From Talinum fruticosum (lineage: Eukaryota > Streptophyta > Magnoliopsida > Caryophyllales > Talinaceae), in the NCBI GenBank assembly GCA_021018815.1, contig JAITYX010000005.1:9643501-9707500 (forward strand): DNA of 64,000 bases. Direction: 5' to 3'. The position numbers were made by a program, and so were the translations under genes. The notes under the pieces were generated by a model. It was not told where the DNA came from. It made no database searches and saw only the letters and a program-made list of their open reading frames with translations. How positions within the stretch are numbered: the first letter of the stretch is position 1; every line of letters starts with the position of its first letter. Positions 35,580 through 48,445 of the stretch are shown piece by piece.

Positions 35580-37800
35580 AAGAAGGGAGAACCAAGACAA
35601 AAGGTTCATTCAAAGTCTACAACATGTGGACTTTGAATGACTCATTTTAAAAAGTGGTGCGGGATACATGGAAGACAAAAGTGCATGGAACTCCAATGTT
35701 CCAACCCACTACCAAACTAAAGATATTGAAAAAGCCCCGAGAACTACGAACAAAGGAGAATTTAGCAAGATCCTAATACAAACAACAGTAGCTCTCATTG
35801 ATGTTCACAAGATTCGAAAGAAATTCACCGAATCCCTTGGACATTGCACTCTATGCTACGGAAAAGATGCCCTTTCTAGATACAACTCATTAGCAAAAGT
35901 TGAAAGAGAATTCCTCAAGCAAAAATCCAAAGAAACTTGGCTCAAACATAGACACCTGAACTCAACTTACTTCTATGCTACCATAGCCCATAGAGAATAC
36001 AACATGGCCATAAAAACAATGTTGGACAAGCATGGAAAACTTGAGAACAATCGGAGAAAATTGGTGAAATAATTGTGAAGCATTTTGAAAGCTTGTTAGG
36101 GAGATGAAAAGCGAGGATGTAAACCATATTTTGAGGTTATGTTGTAGGGTATTATGCTAAATGACCAGCAAAGGTAGGCAATGCTACAATCACTCACGAA
36201 TCTCTGAAATCAAGGCTACTGCTTTTGATATTGGGAATGAAAAGAACCCGGGCCTATTTACCTTTGGGAGTTTATTTTTCAAATCCACATGGCACACTAT
36301 AGGGCGGATGTATGAAAAGTTGTAAGGGACTTCCTTGAAAAGGGAAAACTACTGAGACAGGTAAATGCTACAATATTGCTTGTTGCAACACCATCTACAA
36401 ATGCATAACAAAGCCGATCCGCATGAGATTAAAGCCTGTCGTTGCATCATTTAGTGAATGAAAATCAAGGTGCATTTATAGAGGGTACATCCGTCATGCA
36501 CAACATTATGATTTGTGTAGATCTTGTGAAATTCTATAATAGAAAGAGCATATCCCCGGATGCATAATGAAAATAGATGGTCATTTATTGAAGATATACT
36601 AATAGGTTTTGGATTTTCACATTTATTGGTGAAAAGAATAGTGACATGTATACACTTCCGACTTCTCTGTCAAATTAAGTGGAAGATTATTTGGATACTT
36701 TCACAGCAAGAGGGGACCAAGACATGGAGACCCCACGTCCCCCATATTTATGTTAGTAATAGAATACTTAACGGACGTTTGATGATTGCTACCTTGCAAT
36801 AGGGCTTCAAGCTTCGTCCAACATGTAAAGCATTGCGGTTTAGTAGCCTAAGCTTTGTAGATGACTCGCTTTTATTCTTTAAACCTGACTCGATGGCTGT
36901 CGGATCATTGATGACTACCTTCAACCACTTTTCCGAATTTTTAAGGCTTGAAATAAATTATGGAAAATCCAAGCTAGTATGTACTTGGAATAGACAAAGA
37001 CATGGAAGAAGCACTACAAAGGTGCACAAATTTTTAAAAAGAACACTACATTTTGCATACCTTGGTGCGGAAATGAAGCCACGGAGGTCGAACTAGAAGA
37101 ACTCGTCAAACCATGGTAGATAAATTCACATCCAAAATGAGATCATGGCCAAGCAAAGAAATTATCATTTGTAGGAAGAATATAACTAATTGACACGGTG
37201 TTGATGAACCTATTCAACTACTCGGAGCCAAATTTCCTATCACCTACTAGTCATACAAGATATTGCAAGAAAATGCGAGAGATTTCCTATGGGCGCTACC
37301 GGTGTTAGGAAACCAGACTTTAGTGTCTTATGGGGATCAAACAAGCAAGATAGAGGAATATGGCCTTATTAGCAAATCATCTACGACATATTGCTAGCAA
37401 AAACACAGACTTATGGATCAAGTAGGTCACCCACTACTACTTAAAAAGACAAACCATATGAAAATGTAGCGACGAAGCGAAAGACAGCCGGTATTAGGGG
37501 ATGTTGTCTGAGTGTAAAAGATAAAATGCATTTGGGTTTTCACAAGGTGCAAGGCACATAGAGTAGCACAACAAATGGGCAAGTACACTACAACTTCACG
37601 GTTATGAATGGATCGGAATCAAAGGGGATAAGGTGCGGTGGTATAATCTGGTTTGGCACAAACCGAAGATTCCAAAATGTGCTTTTATTATATGGTTGGC
37701 CTTGTAGTAAAGGCTCCTTACCGGAGACAAATTGCAAAATTTTGGAATGACGAGAGGATAAAGCAATGAGGAAGAATCTCACAACCATCTCGTTCTTCGA
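35580..37800 (+). pseudogene. LINE-3 ORF2 reverse transcriptase and zf-RVT remnant
   Basis: The linker at 35668-36072 shows an FLKQKSKETWLKHRHLNSTYFY stretch, matching the usual R.....W...GD.NT.FFH block. Later frames give QEGTKTWRPHVPHI-like RT motif remnants (36700-36760) and SSLSFVDDSLLFFK at 36833-36880 with the catalytic DD. A LEINYGKSKLV motif follows. Around 37650-37720 a HKPKIPKCAFIIW pattern marks the zf-RVT start. Stops occur every 100-300 bp. Confidence 0.8.
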
Positions 37801-38149
37801 GTGTTCTTTTACTCATTTTGTACTACAACAAACAATGGAGCAACTATACCAAATAAATATAATGGATACAAGCAATGACAACATTATCTATTGCAGTACC
37901 AAGGGGCACGAAAAAGCGAGAAATGTTTCTTTTAATAACTATTGTAGTTTATGTATGTTGGCAAGAAAGAAACAATAGAGTATTCAAAGCATGCTCTAGG
38001 AATGCATTGCAATAGTCATAGAAATGGGACGATTGTCAAAAGTAGACTTTTAAAGGGAAAAATGACTACTTTATACCCTCAAGGTATGCCTTGAGAACAA
38101 TTTTGTAATATATTGCCATCGGTGCCAACATATATACAAATACTAACCT

Positions 38150-38480
38150 TTATACCAAAAAAGAAATTCTTTGTAAACTATTTTAAGGAGTCTATATTAT
38201 TATAAAAATTTCCAAAGTGAGTTATATTATACTCGTAACTATTATTGGGGTACTTTATGTTACATCTTTGTTAGGCCCTATTAAGTTTTATTAAAATTAC
38301 TTAAATGCCCAAGTTATTTCATAAGGTAACGAAAGTGGCCTTTATATGTCCCTCTTCCACGAAGGAGGAAGCTAGTGTTGCAAAGTTAAGCTTAGCCCCT
38401 TAAGTTTTTTTAAGCTTCATCATCTATTTGCACATTCTCTTTTTATCTCCCTCTTTTTCTTTTACGCTAATCTAATATTC
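38150..38480 (+). repeat. Dispersed repeat, copy A
   Basis: Blocks such as tctatattattataaaaattt, tactttatgttacat.tttgttaggc and gttttattaaaattacttaaa recur in the same order on the minus strand at 59415-58980. Part of the motif set also occurs at 40160-40260. The two copies are clearly diverged. The class is unknown, and a CT-rich leader-like section follows in each copy. Confidence 0.55.
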
Positions 38481-38598
38481 TTGGTTGTGGCTAAGAAAGA
38501 AAGCTTAATATTTTAAAATTAATTTAACTAATTATAATTTGATAAGAAGACTATCGAAAAAATGAATACTTGGTTCCAAAGAATGAAAATAAAAAAAT

Positions 38599-40005
38599 TG
38601 ATTAAAAAAGCGAAGGCTCGGGTATAACTCTATCTCTCTTTATGGTTTTGAATTCAAGTCATTAACACACTTTAAGAAGTTTTTCTTTAAGTTTTCAATT
38701 CAGTCCGACCCACTCAAAAATCAATTCTTGAGTGAAACACTTATCTCCGGGTTTCGACCCACTCATATACAACTCGGATAGTCATCTTGTCTAAATAATT
38801 TCACATGCACAATTTATCTTAACATCCGACTCATTGCAAAAGTTGAATCGTAATTACTCGCGCTAGTTCTAATCTTAAGTCGATTTATTTGTTACCCGAA
38901 ATTATCTATTAGCAAATTGATGCATTGTGTCTATATATTTTTAACTATTCATTTACTTAAAAATAGACACAAAATGGAATTAAAACATATTGAATATTAT
39001 ACTCGGAAAATTTCATTTATTCAAGTTAGGGATAATTAAGTTCTTAATTATTTGAATAAATTTTTATCTTTGACTAATCTTAGACCAAAGTATTTTTATA
39101 CTTTGAGTACCACTTTGATTTGTTTTTGCGGGATGATTAAAATAATTTAATCTCAATTTAAAATGCAAAAGCAACCGACTTCTAACCGTTAAACGCCACC
39201 GGACAGAAAAATCCTATTTTCGGGACGGCTCGGACATCGTGTCGGGGTTTCTAATAAACTTTAACATTGAGTCTAATAGTTGTTTCCACCCAGATTTCGA
39301 TCACAACAAGTGGAATGGACCACTTTTTGAGCCAAGGACCAATGCACAATGTTCATCTTTACAATTGTTCTCTTTCTAAGGGACTCATACTATCTATTAC
39401 AATGGCTAGTAAAACTTCCCGATCCGGATCGAGACACAACGGCTATCCGCCTGTTGATTATAAATAGAAGTCACTCTATAGGACTTAGAAGATTGCTTGA
39501 ACCGAACTTTGATCTCACTCACTCAATCTCTTCTAGCTTTTAACTATGTACTTAGTTTTCGCAAATTCTAAGTTAAAAATAGAAGAAGTCTTGGAATCGA
39601 TCAAACTCTTACTTTCTCTGCGCTTCTATAATTTCCCTTGACCGAGTTGCTCGGCTTAGTTGTACCTAGTTATAAGGGTTAACTCGGTTAGGAAGTACTA
39701 GGGCGAGATAAGGGAACTTACGTGTCTAGGAAAACTTGTATTGAATTGTCGAAGGGAGCAATTCTATAGAGTCGGTTCTTATGTTTTGTGGATTCAAAAT
39801 ATTGGATTTGACCTAGTGTTTGGATTGATACTCGTCCGTGGTTTTCTACCCCGGGAGGGTTTCCACGTATCTCTCGTGTTCGTATTTTCTAAGTTCATTG
39901 TAGACTTGGAATCTCTTTTCGAGTTCTCACTTGCTTGAAAATCTTTTATTACGTAAAATTTCCTTATCAACCTATTCACCCCCTTCTAGGGTGACTCGAG
40001 ACTCT
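38599..40005 (+). repeat. Diverged solo LTR related to the Copia LTRs
   Basis: It follows the order of the 10.4-kb Copia LTR: a gaattcaagtcatt block, then tcttagaccaaagta.tttatactttgag, gcaaccgacttc, a gattataaatagaag TATA region near 39458, ggttaggaagtactagg, cgggagggtttccacgta and a final cctattcacccccttctagggtgact. It is shorter and more diverged than either LTR at 10-19 kb. No gag or pol adjoins it, so a solo LTR is the simplest reading. Exact ends and target duplication are not resolved. Confidence 0.75.
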
Positions 40006-40022
40006 TAAGAAAAACTATCTAT

Positions 40023-40050
40023 ATAAAAGGCTTGGGACCAAGCCTTTTAT
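40023..40050. repeat. Perfect 13-bp inverted repeat
   Basis: Arms ataaaaggcttgg and ccaagccttttat are separated by two bases and would form a stable hairpin. It lies just outside the solo LTR. Confidence 0.85.
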
Positions 40051-40121
40051 TGGGAGAATAATAGTAAAAGGTTTGGTCAAAACTAGGTCTTTGACGAGGC
40101 TTATGGAGTGGTTTGATCGGG

Positions 40122-40158
40122 CCTATTACTATAGTTCTAAGAGAACTGTAGTAATAGG
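40122..40158. repeat. Imperfect inverted repeat
   Basis: The segment from cctattacta to tagtaatagg is a palindrome with arms of about 16 bp and one mismatch, placed between the previous hairpin and the tandem array. Confidence 0.8.
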
Positions 40159-40368
40159 TAAATTTTATTGAAATTACTTAAATGCTTGTGTCATATATGA
40201 TCCTCATCATCATTGTTTCTCATTCAGTTTTCCACAAACTATGAATTCTCTCTCTCTCTCTCCCTCTCTTCCTTTGAAGAGTCTATCCTTCCCTTTGTTT
40301 TCTCTTAACTCCATAGATGAAGCAAAAGCGTAAGAAGAAAGTGAAGAATGGGTGAATAAGTTGAAGAA

Positions 40369-43300
40369 AGAGTAATTGAAATGGAGAAGATGATGAATCA
40401 AAACTTACTTTGATTAATAAATTGAAACTTGTACGAAGGATTGGATAAAAGCTCAAGGGAGAGAGATTGGAGAAAAGTAGTGGGGACGTAAGGAGTAGTG
40501 ATGACAAGTGATTTGTGAAAGGCAAGTCGAGAATTTTGCGATGTTTTGCGATGCCCTCAATCGAACTAATGAGTATCTATATATAGAGTACAATAATGAA
40601 CTATAAAGTAACACTTGGACGGTCGAGGATCTTAATTGGAATGGAATCATCTTGAACATATCTTCCGACAATGCTAAATTATTGGAATAGTCTTGATCTG
40701 GACAAAAAGTATGAATAGTGGTTGATGAATCATCTTATCTTGAACAGTCTTGAACAGATGCTTGCCAAATGGAAAGCTTGAACAAGTAATATCCGTGAGT
40801 GAATAGTAGTTCAATCATCCATGAATAGTATTACCGATCAAGAGCTCGGGGATGAAGCTCGGGTAGTAGGTGTGGTTGAATAGCGGGAAGCAGGGTGACA
40901 AATTAATTTAACAAATTGATTTTAGAAAACAAAAGATGAAAACAGGCAATTGAAAACAATTAAATAAAGAGTAATTGAAATGGAGAAGATGATGAATCAA
41001 AACTTACTTTGATTAATAAATTGAAACTTGTACGAAGGATTGGATAAAAGCTCTCGGAGAGAGATTGGAGAAAAGTAGTGGGGACGTAAGGAGTAGTGAT
41101 TACAAGTGATTTGTGAAAGGCAAGCTGAGAATTTTGCGATGTTTTGCGATGCCCTCAACTAAACTAATGAGTATCTATATATAGAGTACAATATTGAACT
41201 ACAAAGTAACACTTGGACGGTCGAGGATCTTGATTGGAATGGAATCATGTTGAAAATATCTTCCGACAATGCTGAATTATTGGAATAGTCTTGACTGGAC
41301 AAAAAGTATGAATAGTGGTTGATGAATCATCTTATCTCGGAACAATCTTGAACAAGTGCTTGCCAAATGGAAAGCTTGTACAAGTAATATCCGTGAGTGA
41401 ATAGTAGTTCAATCATCCATGAATAGTATTACCGATCAAGAGCTCGGAGATGAAGCTCGGGTAGTAGGTGTGGTTGAATAGCGGGAAGCAGGGTGACAAA
41501 TTAATTTAACAAATTGATTTTAGAAAACAAAAGATGAAAACAGGCAATTGAAAACAATTAAATAAAGAGTAATTGAAATGCAGAAGATGATGAATCAAAA
41601 CTTACTTTGATTAATAAATTGAAACTTGTACGAAGGATTGGATAAAAGCTCTCGGAGAGAGATTGGAGAAAAGTAGTGGGGACGTAAGGAGTAGTGATGA
41701 CAAGTGATTTGTGAAAGGCAAGCCGAGAATTTTGCGATGTTTTGCGATGCCCTCAACCGAACTAATGAGTATCTATATATAGAGTACAATATTGAACTAC
41801 AAAGTAACACTTGGACGGTCGAGGATCTTGATTGGAATTGAATCATCTTGAAAATATCTTCCGACAATGCTCGAATTATTGGAATAGTCTTGATCTGGAC
41901 AAAAAGTATGAATAATGGTTGATGAATCATCTTATCTTGAACAGTCTTGAACAAGTGCTTGCCAAATGGAAAGCTTGTACGAGTAATATCCGTGAGTGAA
42001 TAGTAGTTCAATCATCCATGAATAGTATTACCGATCAAGAGCTCGGGGATGAAGCTCGGGTAGTAGGTGTGGTTGAATAGCGGGAAGCAGGGTGACAAAT
42101 TAATTTAACAAATTGATTTTAGAAAACAAAAGATGAAAACAGGCAATTGAAAACAATTAAATAAAGAGTAATTGAAATGCAGAAGATGATGAATCAAAAC
42201 TTACTTTGATTAATAAATTGAAACTTGTACGAAGGATTGGATAAAAGCTCTCGGGAGAGAGATTGGAGAAAAGTAGTGGGGACGTAAGGAGTAGTGATGA
42301 CAAGTGATTTGTGAAAGGCAAGCCGAGAATTTTGCGATGTTTTGCGATGCCCTCAACCGAACTAATGAGTATCTATATATAGAGTACAATATTGAACTAC
42401 AAAGTAACACTTGGACGGTCGAGGATCTTGATTGGAATTGAATCATCTTGAAAATATCTTCCGACAATGCTTGAATTATTTGAATAGTCTTGACTGGACA
42501 AAAAGTATGAATAGTGGTTGATGAATCATCTTATCTTGAACAGTCTTGAACAAGTGCTTGCCAAATATAAAGCTTGAACAAGTAATATCCGTGAGTGAAT
42601 AGTAGTTCAATCATCCATGAATAGTATTACCGATCAAGAGCTCGGGGATGAAGCTCGGGTAGTAGGTGTGGTTGAATAGCGGGAAGCAGGGTGACAAATT
42701 AATTTAACAAATTGATTTTAGAAAACAAAAGATGAAAACGAGGCAATTCAAAACAATTAAATAAAGAGTAATTGAAATGTAGAAGATGATGAATCAAAAC
42801 TTACTTTGATTAATAAATTGAAACTTGTACGAAGGATTGGATAAAAGCTCTCGGAGAGAGATTGGAGAAAAGTAGTGGGGATGTAAGGAGTGGTGATTGC
42901 AAGTGATTTGTGAAAGGCAAGTCGAGAATTTTGCGATGTTTTGCGATGCCCTCAACCGAACTAATGAGTATCTATATATAGAGTACAATATTGAACTACA
43001 AAGTAACACTTGGACGGTCGAGGATCTTGATTGGAATGGAATCATCTTGAAAATATCTTCCGACAATGCTTGAATTATTGGAATAGTCTTGACTGGACAA
43101 AAAGTATGAATAGTGGTTGATGAATCATCTTATCTTGAACAGTCTTGAACAAGTGCTTGCCAAATGGAAAGCTTGTGCAAGTAATATCCGTGAGTGAATA
43201 GTAGTTCAATCATCCATGAATAGTATTACCGATCAAGAGCTCGGGGATGAAGCTCGGGTAGTAGGTGTGGTTGAATAGCGGGGAAGCAGGGTGACAAATT

Positions 43301-46300
43301 AATTTAACAAATTGATTTTAGAAAACAAAAGATGAAAACAGGCAATTGAAAACAATTAAATAAAGAGTAATTGAAATGCGAGAAGATGATGAATCAAAAC
43401 TTACTTTGATTAATAAATTGAAACTTGTACGAAGGATTGGATAAAAGCTCTCGGGAGAGAGATTGGAGAAAAGTAGTGGGGACGTAAGGAGTAGTGATTA
43501 CAAGTGATTTGTGAAAGGCAAGCCGAGAATTTTGCGATGTTTTGCGATGCCCTCAACCGAACTAATGAGTATCTATATATAGAGTACAATATTGAACTAC
43601 AAAGTAACACTTGGACGGTCGAGGATCTTGATTGGAATGGAATCATCTTGAAAATATCTTCCGACAATGCTTGAATTGTTGGAATAGTCTTGACTGGACA
43701 AAAAGTATGAATAGTGGTTGATTAATCATCTTATCTTGAACAGTCTTGAACAAGTGCTTGGCAAATGGAAAGCTTGAACAGTAATATCCGTGAGTGAATA
43801 GTAGTTCAATCATCCATGAATAGTATTACCGATCAAGAGCTCGGGGATGAAGCTCGGGTAGTAGGTGTGGTTGAATAGCGGGAAGCGGGGTGACAAATTA
43901 ATTTAACAAATTGATTTTAGAAAACAAAAGATGAAATCGAGCAATTGAAAACAATTAAATAAAGAGTAATTGAAATGGAGAAGATGATGAATCAAAACTT
44001 ACTTTGATTAATAAATTGAAACTTGTACGAAGGATTGGATAAAAGCTATCGGGAGAGAGATTGGAGAAAAGTAGTGGGGACGTAAGGAGTAGTGATTACA
44101 AGTGATTTGTGAAAGGCAAGCCGAGAATTTTGCGATGTTTTGCGATGCCCTCAACTAAACTCATGAGTATCTATATATAGAGAACTACAAATTAACACTT
44201 GGACGGTCGAGGATCTTGATTGGAATGGAATCATCTTGAAAATATCTTCCGACAATGCTTGAATTGTTGGAATAGTCTTGACTGGACAAAAAGTATGAAT
44301 AGTGATTGATGAATCATCTTATCTTGAACAGTCTTGAACAAGTGCTTGCCAAATGGAAAGCTTGAAGCAATAATATCCGTGAGTGAATAATAGTTCAATC
44401 ATCCATGAATAGTATTACCGATCAAGAGCTCGGGGATGAAGCTCGGGTAGTAGGTGTGGTTGAATAGCGGGGAAGCGGGGTGACAAATTAATTTAACAAA
44501 TTGATTTTAGAAAACAAAAGATGAAAACAGGCTATTGAAAACAATTAAATAAAGAGTAATTGAAATGGAGAAGATGATGAATCAAAACTTACTTTGATTA
44601 ATAAATTGAAACTTGTACAAATGATTGGATAAAAGCTCTCGGGAGAGAGATTGGAGAAAAGTAGTGGGGACGTAAGGAGTAGTGATGACAAGTGATTTGT
44701 GAAAGGCAAGCCGAGAATTTTGCGATGTTTTGCGATGCCCTCAACCTGAACTAATGAGTATCTATATATAGAGTACAATATTGAACTACAAAGTAACACT
44801 TGGACGGTCGAGGATCTTTATTGGAATGGAATCATGTTGAAAATATCTTCCGACAAGGCTGAATTATTGGAATAGTCTTGACTGGACAAAAAGTATGAAT
44901 AGTGGTTGATGAATCATCTTATCTTGAACGAGTCTTGAATAGTGCTTGCCAAATGGAAAGCTTGAACAGTAATATCCGTGAGTGAATTGTAGTTCAATCA
45001 TCCATGAATAGTATTACCGATCAAGAGCTCGGGGATGAAGCTCGGGTAGTAGGTGTGGTTGAATAGCGGGGAAGCAGGGTGACAAATTAATTTAACAAAT
45101 TGATTTTAGAAAACAAAAGATGAAAACAGGCAATTGAAAACAATTAAATAAAGAGTAATTGAAATGGAGAAGATGATGAATCAAAACTTACTTTGATTAA
45201 TAAATTGAAACTTGTACGAAGGATTGGATAAAAGGTCAAGGGAGAGAGATTGGAGAAAAGTAGTGGGGACGTAAGGAGTAGTGATGACAAGTGATTTGTG
45301 AAAGGCAAGCCGAGAATTTTGCGATGTTTTGCGATGCCCTCAACCGAACTAATGAGTATCTATATATAGAGTACAATATTGAACTACAAAGTAACACTTG
45401 GACGGTCGAGGATCTTGATTGGAATGGAATCATCTTGAAAATATCTTCCGACAATGCTGAATTATTGGAATAGTCTTGACTGGACAAAAAGTATGAATAG
45501 TGGTTGATGAATCATCTTATCTTGAACAGATCTTGAACAAGTGCTTGCCAAATGGAAAGCATGAACGAGTAATATCCGTGAGTGAATAGTAGTTCAATCA
45601 TCCATGAATAGTATTACCGATCAAGAGCTCGGGGATGAAGCTCGGGTAGTAGGTGTGGTTGAATAGCGGGAAGCAGGGTGACAAATTAATTTAACAAATT
45701 GATTTTAGAAAACAAAAGATGAAAACAGGCAATTCAAAACAATTAAATAAAGAGTAATTGAAATGCAGAAGATGATGAATCAAAACTTACTTTGATTAAT
45801 AAATTGAAACTTGTACGAAGGATTGGATAAAAGCTCTCGGGAGAGAGATTGGAGAAAAGTAGTGGGGATGTAAGGAGTGGTGATTGCAAGTGATTTGTGA
45901 AAGGCAAGCCGAGAATTTTGCGATGTTTTGCGATGCCCTCAACTCGAACTAATGAGTATCTATATATAGAGTACAATATTGAACTACAAAGTAACACTTG
46001 GACGGTCGAGGATCTTGATTGGAATGGAATCATCTTGAAAATATCTTCCGACAATGCTTGAATTATTGGAATAGTCTTGACTGGACAAAGAGTATGAATA
46101 GTGGTTGATGAATCATCTTATCTTGAACAGTCTTGAACAGTGCTTGCCAAATGGAAAGCTTGTACAGTAATATCCGTGAGTGAATAGTAGTTCAATCATC
46201 CATGAATAGTATTACCGATCAAGAGCTCGGGGATGAAGCTCGGGTAGTAGGTGTGGTTGAATAGCGGGGAAGCAGGGTGACAAATTAATTTAACAAATTG

Positions 46301-46812
46301 ATTTTAGAAAACAAAAGATGAAAACAGGCAATTGAAAACAATTAAATAAAGAGTAATTGAAATGCGAAGATGATGAATCAAAACTTACTTTGATTAATAA
46401 ATTGAAACTTGTACGAAGGATTGGATAAAAGCTCTCGGAGAGAGATTGGAGAAAAGTAGTGGGGACGTAAGGAGTGGTGATTACAAGTGATTTGTGAAAG
46501 GCAAGCCGAGAATTTTGCGATGTTTTGCGATGCCTTTAGCTGAACTAATGAGTATCTATATATAGAGTGCAATATTGAACGACAAAGTAACACTTGGACG
46601 GTCGAGGATCTTGATTGGAATGGAATCATCTTGAAAATATCTTCCGACAAGGCTGAATTATTGGAATAGTCTTGACTAGATAAAAAGTATGAATAGTGGT
46701 TGATGAATCATCTTATCTTGAACAGTCTTGAACAAGTGCTTGCCAAATGGAAAGCTTGAACAGTAATATTCGTGAATGAATAGTAGTTGAATCATTCATG
46801 AATAGTATTACC
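40369..46812 (-). repeat. Tandem array of ~600-bp LTR bodies (11 copies)
   Basis: The marker gtgacaaattaatttaac recurs at about 40895, 41493, 42092, 42691, 43291, 43890, 44480, 45079, 45678 and 46278, a period of 590-601 bp. Each unit is the minus-strand counterpart of the LTR body at 48610-49195. It includes a TATA motif (tctatatatagag near 40576, 41172, 41772, 42372, 42972, 43572, 44170, 44761, 45360, 45960, 46556). Units join at the same point, tattaccgatcaagagctc, ten times. The unit nearest 46.8 kb continues into the LTR start. The unit at 40369 is truncated. Each unit translates to an 80-100 codon ORF across the core promoter, which I do not accept as coding. Confidence 0.95.
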
Positions 46813-46975
46813 ACATGGATAAATGAAATGTTGAATTGGAAATGGTCCTTCATGACGTGCAACTATGGAATTGTCTTCCATGATGTGCAATTATGTAGGA
46901 CCATGAAGGACAAATTAGTACATAGTGAATGGCTCCATGAATATTAACCCTGAATAGTAAGTGAACAAGTAATGT
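46813..46975 (-). repeat. LTR start (U3 end) of the minus-strand element
   Basis: This is the inverse of the first ~160 bp of the plus-strand LTRs (48446-48605, 53812-53970). It is the part missing from every other unit of the array. It contains direct and inverted copies of ccttcatg and catgatgtgcaa. It joins the array at tattaccacatgg. Confidence 0.85.
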
Positions 46976-48426
46976 CCACTTCCTTCCCGGAGCTTTTGAG
47001 AGGTGAAATAAGAAATTTCACCGAAGCAAAAACTTGAAAAACTCGCATAAAAACGTTAGAAAATAATAATAAATTTTTTTTTGGAATACCCATTATGGGT
47101 AAAATATCATAAGGATCTTGGGCGCACTTGCCCATCGAAAGGATCATAATCTGATTGAATGGATGCTCGAGGAATCGGATGAATTAACGCTTGACTTGAG
47201 GAGCAAGCGTTGATGCTCGTTTTTGAGTAATTTCAGTTCTTGCTTGAGTAACCGAATTTCGTCTTCTTGAACTTTTTCCTTTCCTTTTGAACTCTTTTCT
47301 TTCTTGTGTGGAGTAGGGGTGCTTGTTGAGTTGGTGGAGTCTGTCTTAATTCCTAAGACGGCTTTAACATCGAACTTGTCCCACCATTTGATCTTGAATT
47401 CACGAACCAATGAATATGATCCTGGAAGCTTGTAGTATTGAGTAATGGAAAAGGACCAAGCATAGGATCCAAAGAAATCCATATTTTTATGAAATGTAAT
47501 CTCCTTGAGATCCGGACTAATTGTTGAAGTACTTGAATAACTATTGAAATGTTTTTGACCTCTTACGGCCAAATATCTTGAGTAGATCCCATGGTTAACC
47601 ACCATTCGTAGAACCATATGGGAAACTGGAATTACGTTCTTGTATTAAAGTTGATGAACCAAGAATGATTTAATGGTCTGTAAAGGAATGTATAGTACCA
47701 GGCGTTTTCATAATCAATATAACTATAACCTGGTGGGTTGAATGGTTGAGAGAAAGATTTAATTGTATATCTATTTGAAAAGTCTTTTGCAGTAAGGACT
47801 TTGAGGATTCTTAGTTTTGAATAGGCTATTTGATTCGGATTAGTTCGATTGGGAACATGCTTGAATTTCAGTAGATTTTGAATCAACCAAGATGAACTCA
47901 TAAAAAGTTACGGTTTTTGAGGATTGTCATTAATAAAATAACATTCTCGAGTAAAAACAGTCTTGACAAATTCATTGAGTTGCCGAAGTGTTTGAGGTGT
48001 TCTATACTTAGTATAGACCACATGTTCTTTAGTAGGTTCGGTAAAATATTTTGAATCAAAAGAAGAGTTTAAAATTGTTGGATTTTGAAATTTTGAGGAA
48101 GCTTGAGCATAGGTTAATGGAGGAAAATCTTGACCATGCAGAACTTGAAATGAGTTGGTCATTGGATTTAAAAATTGAGAAGGAGTGATTGGCTTGACTA
48201 CATAATGACGAGGAGTTTGAATATTTCTTTCTTTATCTTGACTCATATTGACAATTGAAAAGAAAGAATTATAAATAACATTAATAAGAGGATATTTTTT
48301 GAAAGATAAATCTTTTGAAAGCGTTGAAGAAATAAATTTGAATGCAATACATTTTTTATGAATGCGGGTATGGACACCAAATTGATCAACCTTGAAAGGG
48401 TAAATTTGAGTGATAAAGGGGTTCAT
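46976..48426 (-). pseudogene. 3' ORF of the retroelement, minus-strand copy
   Basis: Three open blocks (48426-47908, 47901-47632, 47617-47144) form one long frame with breaks near 47905 and 47625. It begins in the sequence that follows the protease (an IYPFKVDQFG-like run) and includes MSQDKERNIQTP. I recognise a pattern found in uncharacterised ORFs of plant retroelements: FINDNPQKP, then IAYSKLRILKVLTAKDFSN, NYIDYENAWYYTFLYRP, SWFINF, WW and REFKIKWWDKFD. The end is a Lys/Glu-rich coiled coil (RLLKQELKLLKNEHQRL). The function is unknown. A near-identical sequence lies in plus orientation at 52390-53680. Confidence 0.75.
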
Positions 48427-48445
48427 AAAATGACCAAATAGAATA

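Larger units (their letters stand above)
33230..38030 (+). mobile_element. L1-type LINE, plus strand (LINE-3)
   Basis: The plus strand carries ORF1 with a zinc knuckle (33516-34220), an endonuclease starting FWDIRGLSRPNKQ (34302), RT with an FVDD motif (36833-37096) and a zf-RVT-like end (37580-37800). A hAT-type miniature element interrupts the endonuclease at 34539-35135. Frameshifts are frequent. Boundaries are approximate, and no A-tail or duplication was identified. Confidence 0.85.

Noticed and set aside
41595..46650. A recurring 80-100 codon minus-strand ORF (beginning MSEDIFKM) in nearly every array unit
   Set aside because: The frame runs through the TATA box and core promoter of the LTR and exists only because the units are copies of each other. 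No family resemblance and no codon signature.
40369..46812. Regular repeats as a possible CRISPR array
   Set aside because: Units are about 600 bp with no short spacers, the sequence is an LTR, and the genome is a plant's.
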